Origin: Moesziomyces globuligerus
Taxonomy: Eukaryota > Basidiomycota > Ustilaginomycetes > Ustilaginales > Ustilaginaceae
Direction of reading: 5' to 3'
Assembly: GCA_030849465.1 (NCBI GenBank)
Contig: JARVLF010000006.1
Span: 992,001-1,056,000, forward strand
Length of the DNA stretch: 64,000 nucleotides
A program made the position numbers and the translations under genes. The notes under the pieces were generated by a model. It had not been told where the DNA came from and did not search any database. It worked only from the letters and a program-made list of their open reading frames with translations. Shown in pieces: positions 22,651 through 32,153 of this stretch (position 1 is its first letter; each line of letters starts with the position of its first letter).

Positions 22651-24321
22651 ATGCTACGTGGCTTCTTTCACCCCTTCGCTCCCAGTTTCCGCCGCCCGTT
22701 CTTCCAGCCGCACCTGATTCTACGTCGCTCGTCTCGGATTCGCGCCATGTCGACCGCCTCGGCGCCCGGGTACGACTTCAACCCAAACCTGCACGTGCGC
22801 ACCATCGATCCGCCCGTGCAGATCGGAGCCAAGTGGGCGCAGTCCTATCCGTCCGCCTGCTCGCCTCTCTCTGCGTCCGACGTGCTGCCGCACTTTCCGC
22901 TGCTCAATCTCGCCCAGGGCGTGCCAGGACATCCGCCGACGCCGGCGCTGCTGCATCGCATCCAGTACGAAGGGCTGCCCGAGAATGCATCCTCGCCCGC
23001 AGGACACACGCACGGATACGGGCCCGTCTTTGGCGACGCTGAGCTGCGAAAGGCGGTCGCAAGCGACATCAACCGCGTCTACCGCACGCCGGGCAGCGGC
23101 GAGCGCAACGAGGTCACCGAGGAAAACGTCGGCATCACCGCCGGATGCAACCTCGCCTTCACCGCCGTCGCCACGGCGATCGCCGCACCGGGCGATGCTC
23201 TGATCGTCTGCGATCCGTGGTACTTCAACCACCAGATGACGCTGACCGCGTTCGGCATCCAGATCGCAGCCGTGTATACCAAGCCGCCACACTACCTTCC
23301 AGACTTGGGCATGATCCGGGCCCTCTTGTCTTCGGATTCGCGCTTCGCGACCCGGACGATCAAGGGCGTGGTGCTCGTGACGCCCAACAACCCCACCGGA
23401 GCCATCTATCCGCCCGAGCTCATCCGCGACATCGCCGTGCTCTGCCGCGAGTACCGCGTCGCGCTCATCCTCGACGAGACCTACCGCGACTTTCTGCTCA
23501 CGGGGAGCGATCTCGACGATGCCGGCTCCTCGTCTGCTGCATCGGGCTCGCTAACGTATGGCTTTGCACGTCCACACGATCTGTTCGAGGACGCGCCGGC
23601 TGGGTTGGCCGAAAAGAGCTGGGATCCGCACTGGGACTGGCGCTCGACGATCATCCACCTCTTTAGCTTCTCCAAGAGCTTTGCGATTCCGGGGCATCGT
23701 CTCGGCGGATTCGTCGCCCACTCGGCGTTTCTGCAGCAGACGATCACCGAGGCGAGTGGAGCGAGCAGGATCGTCTTTGGACCGACGGCCAAGGCGCTCG
23801 ACAACTTCCAGGTCGCGCCGCCGCGCACGGATACGCAGCGCGCCGTGGCCTGGGCGATCAAAGACCCTGCTCAGCAGCAGTGGCGAGGCGAAGTGGCGAG
23901 CGAACTGCGCACGCGCAGGCGCGCCTTTATCGAGGGGCTTTCGAGACCCGTAGCGCCACTGCTGAATCCAGACGCAAGTGGGCTCGCGGGGGCATCGGAT
24001 GCGAGCCTCGCTAGGTCGCCCGAACAGTGGGGCTGGAAGGTCGAATCGGCCGGAGCGTACTATGCGTTCCTCCGCCATCCGTTTGCAGACGTTCCCTCCG
24101 ATAAGGTCGCCCAGGCACTCGCAGAGCTCGTAGGCGTCGTCGTGCTGCCCGGTGCGTTCTTCGTGCCCAGCGGCGCACAGACGACCGGCGAATCCGCAGG
24201 CGCTAGGCTCCGCGTCTCGGTCGCAAACGTTGCCACAGAACGCCTCGCAAAACTTCCCGAGAGACTCGCCATCCTCAGCGAGCTGTGGGACAAAAAGGGC
24301 GCTGGTTGGGGCGTGATATAG
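22651..24321 (+). CDS. PLP-dependent class I/II aminotransferase
   Basis: Fold-type I aminotransferase, 556 residues, no intron. Catalytic features are complete: HGYGPVFGDAELRKAV at 121-136, PNNPTG at 245-250, the PLP-ring Asp in LILDETYRD (D275), the Schiff-base lysine in FSFSKSFAIPGHRLGG (K342) and the phosphate-contact Arg at 350. Substrate is not evident; the family includes kynurenine, aromatic and other amino-acid transaminases. The N-terminus to residue 32 is Arg/Phe-rich without acidic residues, like a mitochondrial presequence. An in-frame Met at 33 (MSTASAPGYDFN) would make a cytosolic form, so dual targeting is possible. An Ala/Ser-rich insertion interrupts the region near residue 290. 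Confidence 0.85.
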   Translation: MLRGFFHPFAPSFRRPFFQPHLILRRSSRIRAMSTASAPGYDFNPNLHVRTIDPPVQIGAKWAQSYPSACSPLSASDVLPHFPLLNLAQGVPGHPPTPALLHRIQYEGLPENASSPAGHTHGYGPVFGDAELRKAVASDINRVYRTPGSGERNEVTEENVGITAGCNLAFTAVATAIAAPGDALIVCDPWYFNHQMTLTAFGIQIAAVYTKPPHYLPDLGMIRALLSSDSRFATRTIKGVVLVTPNNPTGAIYPPELIRDIAVLCREYRVALILDETYRDFLLTGSDLDDAGSSSAASGSLTYGFARPHDLFEDAPAGLAEKSWDPHWDWRSTIIHLFSFSKSFAIPGHRLGGFVAHSAFLQQTITEASGASRIVFGPTAKALDNFQVAPPRTDTQRAVAWAIKDPAQQQWRGEVASELRTRRRAFIEGLSRPVAPLLNPDASGLAGASDASLARSPEQWGWKVESAGAYYAFLRHPFADVPSDKVAQALAELVGVVVLPGAFFVPSGAQTTGESAGARLRVSVANVATERLAKLPERLAILSELWDKKGAGWGVI

Positions 24322-24836
24322 TGCGCGCCAGTTGGCGACGTTCATCGTGCTCACGCCCCCGTAGTATGATGAACTAGCCCCCTTGGATCGATCAGAGCTC
24401 GCTAGGCACATACATTCTCGTGCAATGTAGAACAGTTCGCCCCACGCTTGGACGCAAGCCCCCGACTCGCGAGCGGCTTCATTTCGGCCGACCCCCTCGC
24501 GACATTCGTCTGGACCCTCATCAAGCCGAGGCTGTCAGGTCGCGGCTCGTGCGCCGAGCGATAAGGCGCCTGGAAGGAGGTCCCGACTGCAGCTCATTAC
24601 TGTGCACTGCATGACACTGTGGAATCATCCGAGCTGATAGAGCCGCGTACTCGTGACGAGATGATGTGTAAAGGGCCCTGTTTGGCTCTGCGCTCTCGAG
24701 GATGACGAATGGGTGGTGAGTATAGGTCTGAGCTGAGATTAAGTTGCTCGAGTAGTCGCTGGTATCCAAACACTTCTCTGGACTACGGGATGTGCGGGGT
24801 GTGCGGGGCGTGAAAGACCCGGATGCGAACTCGATC
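24322..24836. other. Intergenic region aminotransferase to disordered-protein gene
   Basis: 515 bp between two same-strand genes; no gene or strong motif seen. If the downstream gene starts at 24954 the gap is longer. Confidence 0.5.
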
Positions 24837-26378
24837 ATGGCGCTTGAACGCTCCAAGATGATCGTGCCGTCGTGCCTTGCCTGGTTTCGGAGTCGACTAG
24901 GTCGTCTTGCTTCCCTGCTGACTTTATCCTCGATCGGTTGCTCGTCCTTCACTATGGTCGACAAGTCAAAGAGCCACACGCTGATGATCGATACGCGTCG
25001 CACCCTGGCTGCGGAAGCCTACAGCGCCTCTCGCGTCTCTGTGGCTATCGAAACGCAGTGTGCGTCCGACACCTCGCGCGCCCACACCCTCTGGTCCTCG
25101 GCCGCGGTCTCGACATCATCCTCCAAGGTCGCGCGCACCCCTAGCGGCAGTCGCGAACCCGACTTGCTGCTGCGCAAGATCGACGAATTCCTCGCCGAGA
25201 CCACATCGGCCCTGGTGAAGGCACGACGACCGCAGCGACTCTACATCAACCCGTGCAGCCGGGATCTGCAAGCCGACCAGCAGCCTTCGCCCGAGCCGAG
25301 AAAGCCGACGATCAAGCCGTGCTCGCCGGTGCCCAGCGAGACCGAGATCACCTCGGCCATGTTCGACGGCTGCTTTGCAGTGCCGGGGACGGGCGGCATG
25401 GCTCGCGACGCTTCGCCGTTTCCCTACAGCCCTTCGGGCGAGAGCAGCATGCTCCAAGTCTCGAGTCCGATGATAAGACCCATGATGGACTCGGAGCAGC
25501 ACACTGCGAAGAGTCCCGATGCGAGTCATGGCCGAACCCGAAGCGGGTCTTTGCTGTCCGATCACAACAGCACGATGCGAGCAAGCAAAGCAGTCGAGGA
25601 AAGCGTCTCGTCGGGCGACGAGGAGCAAATGACGCCGGGACATCTCGCTTCCTCCTCACCCTACACGAGCTCTAGCTCTTGGCCCAGCTCCAGTCCTAGC
25701 TCCAGCACGAGTTCTCGCTCTGGCAAAGAGATCCGCGAGCCTGCGCGACCGCATCTTTCTCCGACGATCGTCATCACGCGCGATGCGCCGGAACGTGCCA
25801 CTCGACACTACATCCCTCTCAAGCCCGCATCGCCTCCGTCACGGGGTTCGTCTTGGACCGCTACGCCGGCTTGTGGGTTGTCGCGGTCCGCATCGGCCAG
25901 ATCCGCATCCAACCTCACTAGCCCCGATTCGCACCCCGCATCCACACGCACCAACGAGACGTGCATCGCTCCACCGGGACTTGCTGATGCGGTCCCGACG
26001 AAGAGGTGGATGGGGCAGGGTGACGAGTCGCCGACCAGCACGCAGATCGTCGCGGGCGCGCGCAAGCTCAACAAGCTCAAGCAGCTGTTAGGTGCCGAAG
26101 TGGCCGTGCACCTGCCTACCTCGCCGACGTGTCGAGGCGAGAAGCCCCTGCCCGGCCTCCCGGGACCGCGCATCCAGCGCAGCGATACGACATGCAGCGC
26201 GCCCGCGCCGCAGCGCGATGCATCGGCTGGAGCGATTGCACCGCCAAGCCCTCGAATCGTCCGTCGACCGCACGCGACACGAGCTGTACCTGTCTCGTCC
26301 ACGAGCGCGACTCGACCCAAAGAGCCGCACCGCTCCGAACCAGCCCTTTCAGCCCAAAATGCTAGCACATCCAAGTGA
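24837..26378 (+). CDS. Hypothetical Ser/Pro-rich disordered protein
   Basis: Function not recognised. 513 residues from the first ATG at 24837; a second ATG at 24954 (MVDKSKSHTLMIDTRRT) gives 474 residues and may be the true start, because the intervening residues look like translated leader. The protein is low in hydrophobic segments and rich in Ser, Pro, Thr and Arg, with poly-Ser near residue 270, several RxxS sites that could be kinase targets (TRSGSLLSD), and no transmembrane segment. Two stretches look more ordered: LLRKIDEFLAETTSALVKA and GARKLNKLKQLLGAEV. The codon usage is like the neighbours', and the frame stays open for 1.5 kb, so a real gene is likely. It converges on NAA30 with 38 bp between stop codons. 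Confidence 0.6.
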   Translation: MALERSKMIVPSCLAWFRSRLGRLASLLTLSSIGCSSFTMVDKSKSHTLMIDTRRTLAAEAYSASRVSVAIETQCASDTSRAHTLWSSAAVSTSSSKVARTPSGSREPDLLLRKIDEFLAETTSALVKARRPQRLYINPCSRDLQADQQPSPEPRKPTIKPCSPVPSETEITSAMFDGCFAVPGTGGMARDASPFPYSPSGESSMLQVSSPMIRPMMDSEQHTAKSPDASHGRTRSGSLLSDHNSTMRASKAVEESVSSGDEEQMTPGHLASSSPYTSSSSWPSSSPSSSTSSRSGKEIREPARPHLSPTIVITRDAPERATRHYIPLKPASPPSRGSSWTATPACGLSRSASARSASNLTSPDSHPASTRTNETCIAPPGLADAVPTKRWMGQGDESPTSTQIVAGARKLNKLKQLLGAEVAVHLPTSPTCRGEKPLPGLPGPRIQRSDTTCSAPAPQRDASAGAIAPPSPRIVRRPHATRAVPVSSTSATRPKEPHRSEPALSAQNASTSK

Positions 26379-26416
26379 GAAGTCGATGCAATGGTCGAAT
26401 GTTGGCTTGGGTGGTA

Positions 26417-27255
26417 TCAAATGACGAGGTCGTGGGTCAACTGGGTGGTAGCCGTGACGGGCGTTTGTGGCTGCGATGGCTGCGACCGTGTATGCGATGC
26501 TGCATCTGCGCGCGGATATGGCGGCTGAACAAGGCCTGTGGGTGGTGGAGCATCGATGTGTGGCGGGATCGGTTTCTGGAGCAGTGGTGGAACGGGCAAC
26601 ACGAGTCGAAACGAATCCTTACCTACACGACCACAAATCCGAAGCGCATGATTGTATCAGCCTCATCGCCCCACCGGTCTTGCCGCCACTTGCGTTGTCG
26701 AGACTTACCATTGAGGTAGAAGCGATGGAGTCTCTTTTCGCGGATGAAGCCGAGGCTCTCGTAGAGGCCGAGCGCGGCCTTGTTATCCGCCTCGGTCTCG
26801 AGTACGACCTCCTGAGCTCCGCTCTCGACCATCTGCTGCACTGCATGTCGTACGAGACGTTTCGCCAGGCCCTTGCCGCGCCACTCGAGCCGGACCGAGA
26901 TCATGGCGATGTACCCGCGCATCAGCCGCGCGCCCTTGAGGTGTCGGTCGAGCTTGCAGACGACGACGCCCACCGCGCGGCGCGAGGCCGAGGCGTAGGC
27001 GAGGAAGCAGAGCTGCGGCCACTGGTTGACAAAGTAGCGGTAGGTGTGGACGATGTACGGCTCGGAAAGCTCCTTTTCGATCAGATCGATAATGTCGTCC
27101 ATCTGGTGCTCGCCATCGTACGCCTCGAGCACCACATGGTGGCTGGAAGAAGTGACCGTGCCGAAGGTAGCAGGCGATTCTGCTTGAGGTCGAGCAGCAC
27201 CGAGCGGAGCGGAGTTGGACGAGGACGACGACGCAGTAGGACTGGGATGGGACAT
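26417..27255 (-). CDS. NAA30: NatC catalytic subunit N-alpha-acetyltransferase Naa30/Mak3
   Basis: Catalytic GNAT subunit of NatC, which acetylates N-terminal Met followed by hydrophobic residues, co-translationally at the ribosome. Two exons on the minus strand: 27255-26709 and 26622-26417, with an 86-nt GTAAGT...GTGTAG intron (26623-26708). Product 250 residues. Residues 1-38 are a Ser/Ala-rich extension; the GNAT core begins near 42 and contains ELSEPYIVHTYRYFVNQWP, the acetyl-CoA loop RGKGLAKR, and LETEADNKAALGLYESLGF. Splicing completes the conserved end FYLNGKDSFRLVLP; a Pro-rich tail of about 50 residues follows. If the intron is retained the frame closes exactly at its acceptor TAG, giving 210 residues without the last strand. 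The splice model rests on family similarity only. Confidence 0.9.
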
Positions 27256-28823
27256 CGTGCTTTTGTGAAGTGAGCGCTAGTGGAGGAAGCAGGTGTCGAG
27301 AGGCTCGGCTTCGGAAGATTCGAGTGACAGCATGCAAGACCAGGGTCTCCACTTATGACAGCCCGGTCCGAAAGCCGAGATTCGGTGCGACAGGGCTGGG
27401 GTTTGATAGGATGTAACACTCATTGTGGCCGCGCGTGGTCAGCTGGCCCGCGTGGGCCGCTCACTCATCCGAACGCGCGTGGAGCTTGGACTGCATCCGA
27501 TGCGGCTTCGCTTGCGGCAACTGCGCTCCAAAGCTCCACGCAGAAGCGCGTCATCGGCAACCCTTTTTTCCGCTCCGCCCCCATCGCAGACTTTAAAAAA
27601 TAACTTGCATGCAGATCCCCTCCTCCACATTATTCTCGGATGTCCGAATCGCACCGTCGGCCCTTGTTGCCGTCGCAACAACCTGCCGCTTGAACCCCAG
27701 CACTCTGTCACGCACAATTAGGCTGCATCGCTGGCAGAGGGCTCTCGAGCGAAGGCCTGGACGGTGCTGAAGAGGCGGAGAGAGGGCGAGACAGCGTTCG
27801 GAGGATGAGCGGATGAGCCGAGGAGCGGGGTGGATGCGTGGCCGCAAAGGTGCTCAAAATAGGACTCTGCCCGCCGCCATCGGTGCTGACTGGATGCAGG
27901 CCGTGCGAGGCCGTGAGAAGCGCTGCAAGCCCAAAACCCCGCCTGACCCGCGCCGTCCGAAGCGCAAACTTGCACGGCGGACCACGCATGCCAGACTGCT
28001 GTCCAGTCGAGCGCGTCCTATATTCGGCATGGCCGTCCACGAGTCTCGCAGCTGCCATCGGTGCAAGCGAGACGCTCAGAACACCCTAGCCAGCACCCTG
28101 CCAGCACCCTGAGTTGCCGCCCCACCTGCGCTGAGCCTCCCGCATGGGCGCGACTCGCACTCTGGCCTCTCGATGACGACGCAGATGCAAAGCTGGATGG
28201 CGAGCTTCATCGTCCATCCCCCGACACGCCTCGCCCGCCTTCTTCCCGCAGTTGGCCTGCCCGCACATGTCAGCGCTTTTCCGCCCCCGCAAAAAGGACC
28301 CTTGGCATCGGCTTGCCTCGTCGGCCCTTTTTCCTCTTCTGGGCTGTGATTGGACCTTGGGCCTTGCCCAAGCCATAGCGTCACGCCCCCCGCCTGGCCT
28401 TGCTCTGCTGCCAATCGCCTGCCGTTTGCACTCAGCCGTCATCGCGCCCTCTGCACTCGAGGCGCTGACCCGCTGTGCTGCGTCCGCTTCCCAGGCCTTG
28501 CCTGTCTCGGTCTGCCCGCCAAGAGCCGTGCAGTCTCAGAGGTCCAGACGATCCCCGCTGCTTCTGCTCGCCCCGTTCTGCTGAGCATACTTAAGGCAAC
28601 GCTGCGCTGGCATCGGCTCTTCCGACAAGCCTCTCATCCTCTATCCCTCCTCCGTCCCTGTCCAGCTGCTATCGTTCCTCCCATCAATCTCGTTGGCTGC
28701 CCCACTACGCCAATCGGATCCTACTCCGAAAGCCTCTCCCTTGCCCTGAGTTCCTCTCCGCCTCGACCCCACCGAGAAGCGCTTTCCCTCCCCCTAGTCC
28801 ACCCGTCGCCGGCAACGTAAAGC
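27256..28823. other. Divergent intergenic region NAA30 / HAM1-like gene
   Basis: 1.57 kb between divergent starts, with only short overlapping ORFs. The last 200 bp before the HAM1-like start are CT-rich, typical of a fungal core promoter or leader. Confidence 0.55.
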
Positions 28824-31553
28824 ATGTCGTCGTCCGAGCGAGAGCCTCTCCTCCCGACGCACGCCCGTGAGGCGCGTCAGAGCATCGAGCAGTACGGCAA
28901 GAAGGCCGCACGCGATGCCAAGTCCACGGCGCGCCAGTACGGCGTCGACCCGGACAACCTCGGCCAGCAGGCGCGCGAGCTGGCGCCCTCGCGCCAGACG
29001 CTCGCGCGCATCGCCCAGATGGTCGGCGCCATCAAGGCGGGCAAGATGCCGAGCCAGAAACAGCTCAACTCGTTTATCGAGGCGCTCATGTCGAGCCCCG
29101 TGCTCGACGAGCGCTCGGTCGCCGGCTCCACCCAGCTCAGCCAGCAAGGCGCCAAGGTGCTCCAGGACGTCAAGGGCATCCTCGCCTGCATCGAGCGCAT
29201 CGGCCAGAGCAAGAACGCCGACGACAAGATCCAGAAGTTCCTCTACCAGACCTCGCAGGCCTCGATCAACGTCACGGACGAGGGCGGCATCTCGGCCAAG
29301 CTCCCCACCGCCTCGTCGGTCGGCGCCGACGGCCTCGCCTCGGAGGCCAAGAAGGACGCCGGCAAGGTGCTCGGCGAGATCCAGCAGATCGGCCAGCTGC
29401 TCATCACCTCCAAGGCCTTCCGCGACGTGCTCGCCGACGTCCAGTTCCTCCTCCGCGACCTCACCGCCGACGCCGCCGCCACCGCCGCGCAGCGCGCCGG
29501 CGGCGCCGAGAGCAAGCTTCGTCCGAGCGACGAGGAGCGCAAGAAGCGCGGCGATGCGGTCGAGGTTCGCGCCCCGAGCAAGAAGGACCTCGAGAGCGCC
29601 AAGGAGTCGGCCAAGCGCGGCGCCAAGCAGGCGCAGGACAATCTGCAGGAGTCGGCGCAGCAGGCGGCCAAGTGGCTCGACGAACAGACGCCCGACGACG
29701 TCAAGGAGGAGTTCCTCGAGCGCGTCAAGCAGGTGATTGACAGCGTCGAGCGCGATCCGGATTTCAAGCGCGCGCTCAACGGCATCTACGGCATTGGCAA
29801 CAAGTGGAGCGACATTGTGCAGGACGTGGCGGCCAAGGCCAAGGAGCAGACGGACGTCGAGGTGGACACGCCCGACGCCGAGGCCAACGAGAACCTGCGC
29901 GCGGCGTTTGAGCAGCTCAAGTCGATCCTCGAGACGTTTGCCGGGCGCTCGCTCGAGCCGGTGGAGAAGTCGGTCTCGGAGCTCGTCGAGCACGCCAAGA
30001 AGATCTGGGACGACGAGAGCTCCAAGGAGGGCAAGGAGCTGCGCGAGTTTGTCGAGGACGTGCAGACCTTCATCGAGCGCGCGCTCAACGAGGATGGCTT
30101 TATCCAGACGAACCGCTCGAACCGCATGGCCTCGGACCTCTACGACCGCGCCCAGCGCCTCTTTAACGCGACGGGCAAGGAGGCCAACAAGGCGCTGCAG
30201 AAGCTGCGCGGCGACTTTGACGCGACGCTCGACGAGCTCTCCACGTTTGTGCACGGCCTCGAGGAGGATGCCGAGCTGAGGGAGCTGGCGCAGCGCGTCG
30301 AGAAGCTCGGCTCGGACCTCAACTTTATCGACCTGCAGCGCGTGTTTGGCAGCGGCGGGCAGGGCGTGCTGAACCTGCTGAGCGATCTGCGCAGCCAGGC
30401 GGGCGGGCTGGTGCGCGATACGGTCGAGGTGCTCGTGCCGCGTCTGATCAGCGAGATCCAGACGATCCCCTTCCCCCGCATCGAGTTTGTCTCGCGCGAG
30501 GCCGATGTGGTGATTGACGACCTCTCGCTCACGGCCTCGACGGCGTCGTTTGTGCCCGAGCGCGTGCGCATCATCAACCGCAACGACCTCACGCTCGACC
30601 AGCGTCGCTCGTCGTTTGGCAGCAACTTTGACGCCAGCCTCTACCTCGAGATCGAGGGGCTGCGCGTCAAGGCGGCCGACGTGGCCTACTACATCCACAA
30701 GAAGACGGGCTGGATCGGTTGGGAGGACTATGGCCTGCTCGACCTCGACCTCGGCGGTCGCGACGGCACGAGCTTTGTCGTCAAGCTCGAAAACGCCGAC
30801 GACGACGACGCCGAGTCGTTCTACAAGGTGAAGCGCGTGAGCGTCGACATGTCGTCGTTCAAGGTGCGCGTGCGCCAGACCAAGCACTGGTTCCTCAACT
30901 TTTTCCTCATGCCCTTTGTGCGTCCCGTGCTCCGCCGCGTTCTGCAGCAGCTGCTCGAGGAGCAGATCAAGTCGTACCTGCAGAACCAGGATCGCGCCTT
31001 TTGGGCGGCTCAGCAGCGAGCCAAGGTCATCAACAGCTACAGCAAGTCGGCGCTCAAGAACGGCACGGGCATCTCGACAAAGGCGTATCTCAAGGCCGTC
31101 TTTGCGCCCGATTCGGATGCGTTTGAACCCTATGGTCGCAAGACGCAGCAGGCGCGCACCGACGTCGGGCTCGCTCAGGGCCTCCGCGTCCAGGGCGCGC
31201 ACGACGAGTTTAAGCTCACCATTGGCGCCTCGTACTCGAAGCAGCTGCTGCCCGGTCGAGGTGGTCCGTTCAGGTATGCAAAGGAAAAGGCGCAGGAGTA
31301 CCAGTACATTGAAGAGTCGGTCCGCCAGGGCGTCCGCGAGCTCAGGGAGGGCGCCCAAGAGCTCCGTCAGGGCGCCCACGACGCCGTCCAACAGGTCCGA
31401 GACGGCGTCAAGGGCCTCGAGTCGGAAGCCAGCAACGCCGGCTCCAAGGCCAAAAAGGAGGCGGACAAGCTCAGCCGCGAGGCGCGCAAGCAGGAGCGCG
31501 AGGAACGCCTCGACTCAGGCTGGCGCACTGACGTCTTTGACATTGACCTCTGA
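28824..31553 (+). CDS. HAM1-like fungal lipid-binding-type (TULIP-related) protein
   Basis: 909 residues, no intron. From memory it matches the fungus-specific HAM1_N/HAM1_C pair (formerly DUF5923 and DUF4449), thought to be related to BPI/TULIP lipid-transfer proteins; this is recall, not a search. Residues about 150-480 are long charged amphipathic helices. The more globular part starts near 540 (ISEIQTIPFPRIEFVSREAD), through SLYLEIEGLRVKAADVAYYI, to FFLMPFVRPVLRRVLQQLLE near 700. The last 100 residues return to amphipathic 11-residue-like repeats (RELREGAQELRQGAHDAVQQ). The N-terminus EREPLLP fits an acidic dileucine (ExxxLL) sorting motif. No transmembrane helix is evident. Substrate and location are unknown. 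Confidence 0.75.
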   Translation: MSSSEREPLLPTHAREARQSIEQYGKKAARDAKSTARQYGVDPDNLGQQARELAPSRQTLARIAQMVGAIKAGKMPSQKQLNSFIEALMSSPVLDERSVAGSTQLSQQGAKVLQDVKGILACIERIGQSKNADDKIQKFLYQTSQASINVTDEGGISAKLPTASSVGADGLASEAKKDAGKVLGEIQQIGQLLITSKAFRDVLADVQFLLRDLTADAAATAAQRAGGAESKLRPSDEERKKRGDAVEVRAPSKKDLESAKESAKRGAKQAQDNLQESAQQAAKWLDEQTPDDVKEEFLERVKQVIDSVERDPDFKRALNGIYGIGNKWSDIVQDVAAKAKEQTDVEVDTPDAEANENLRAAFEQLKSILETFAGRSLEPVEKSVSELVEHAKKIWDDESSKEGKELREFVEDVQTFIERALNEDGFIQTNRSNRMASDLYDRAQRLFNATGKEANKALQKLRGDFDATLDELSTFVHGLEEDAELRELAQRVEKLGSDLNFIDLQRVFGSGGQGVLNLLSDLRSQAGGLVRDTVEVLVPRLISEIQTIPFPRIEFVSREADVVIDDLSLTASTASFVPERVRIINRNDLTLDQRRSSFGSNFDASLYLEIEGLRVKAADVAYYIHKKTGWIGWEDYGLLDLDLGGRDGTSFVVKLENADDDDAESFYKVKRVSVDMSSFKVRVRQTKHWFLNFFLMPFVRPVLRRVLQQLLEEQIKSYLQNQDRAFWAAQQRAKVINSYSKSALKNGTGISTKAYLKAVFAPDSDAFEPYGRKTQQARTDVGLAQGLRVQGAHDEFKLTIGASYSKQLLPGRGGPFRYAKEKAQEYQYIEESVRQGVRELREGAQELRQGAHDAVQQVRDGVKGLESEASNAGSKAKKEADKLSREARKQEREERLDSGWRTDVFDIDL

Positions 31554-32153
31554 TCGCCCCCGTCTAGCAAACGAGCAGACGTGTCAAGCTCGAGTTGAGC
31601 GGTTTCTTTTTCACCTTTGTGCCTTTTTTTGTTGTTCATTCCTTCAATGCTACCCATGTGTCTCTCTGGCCTTTCGCGAGACAAGTGATCCGTGTCGTTC
31701 AGACGAGATGAGGGGCTGGCGGGGGGTGGGAATGGGGGGGGGGGGGGGGGAAACGGGCCTTGATGGCTAGGCAGATTGGAGCGTGTAGCCAAAGCAGCAT
31801 GTCTAGGGTTCACACAGGCTGGGCTAGCACGGGTGAGCTTGGATGTGGCTTGGGTAGGCCGAGTGGAATGCTGCTCGTTGCGAGCCGGGAAGTATGATGG
31901 CTCTCGGCACCGCCAGTCTGTGACTGTCCGTGCCGTGTTCAGCGCCAAGCACGCGACCTGCTGCTTTTCCTCGTGCATCCTTTTCCCCTCTCGTCCATCT
32001 ACTTTGCGACCGAGCTTCTGAACCGCACAGCCGATCCCCACCCATACGCCTTCTCCCCATCAACATGCGATCAAGCTGTTCGGCATTGTGCACCGAACTC
32101 CAAATGCCAAACTGGGAAAGCGTGACATTGCCATCTGCTACACCGACTGTGCC
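31554..32153. other. Convergent 3' region HAM1-like/IML1
   Basis: 600 bp between converging stop codons; includes the G17 homopolymer listed separately. No gene seen. Confidence 0.6.
31734..31750. repeat. Homopolymer (G)17
   Basis: Seventeen consecutive G residues, preceded by a G-rich stretch (GGGGGGTGGGAATG). Length may be unreliable in assemblies; the G-rich side could form a quadruplex. Confidence 0.9.

Noticed and set aside
26623..27255. Uninterrupted 210-residue NAA30 frame as the full protein
   Set aside because: It lacks the conserved FRLxLP end, which appears in frame after removing an 86-nt GT-AG intron.
28794..31391. 865-codon minus-strand ORF opposite the HAM1-like gene
   Set aside because: Codon-aligned antisense; Leu/Val/Arg-biased without domains, while the + frame has clear conserved blocks.
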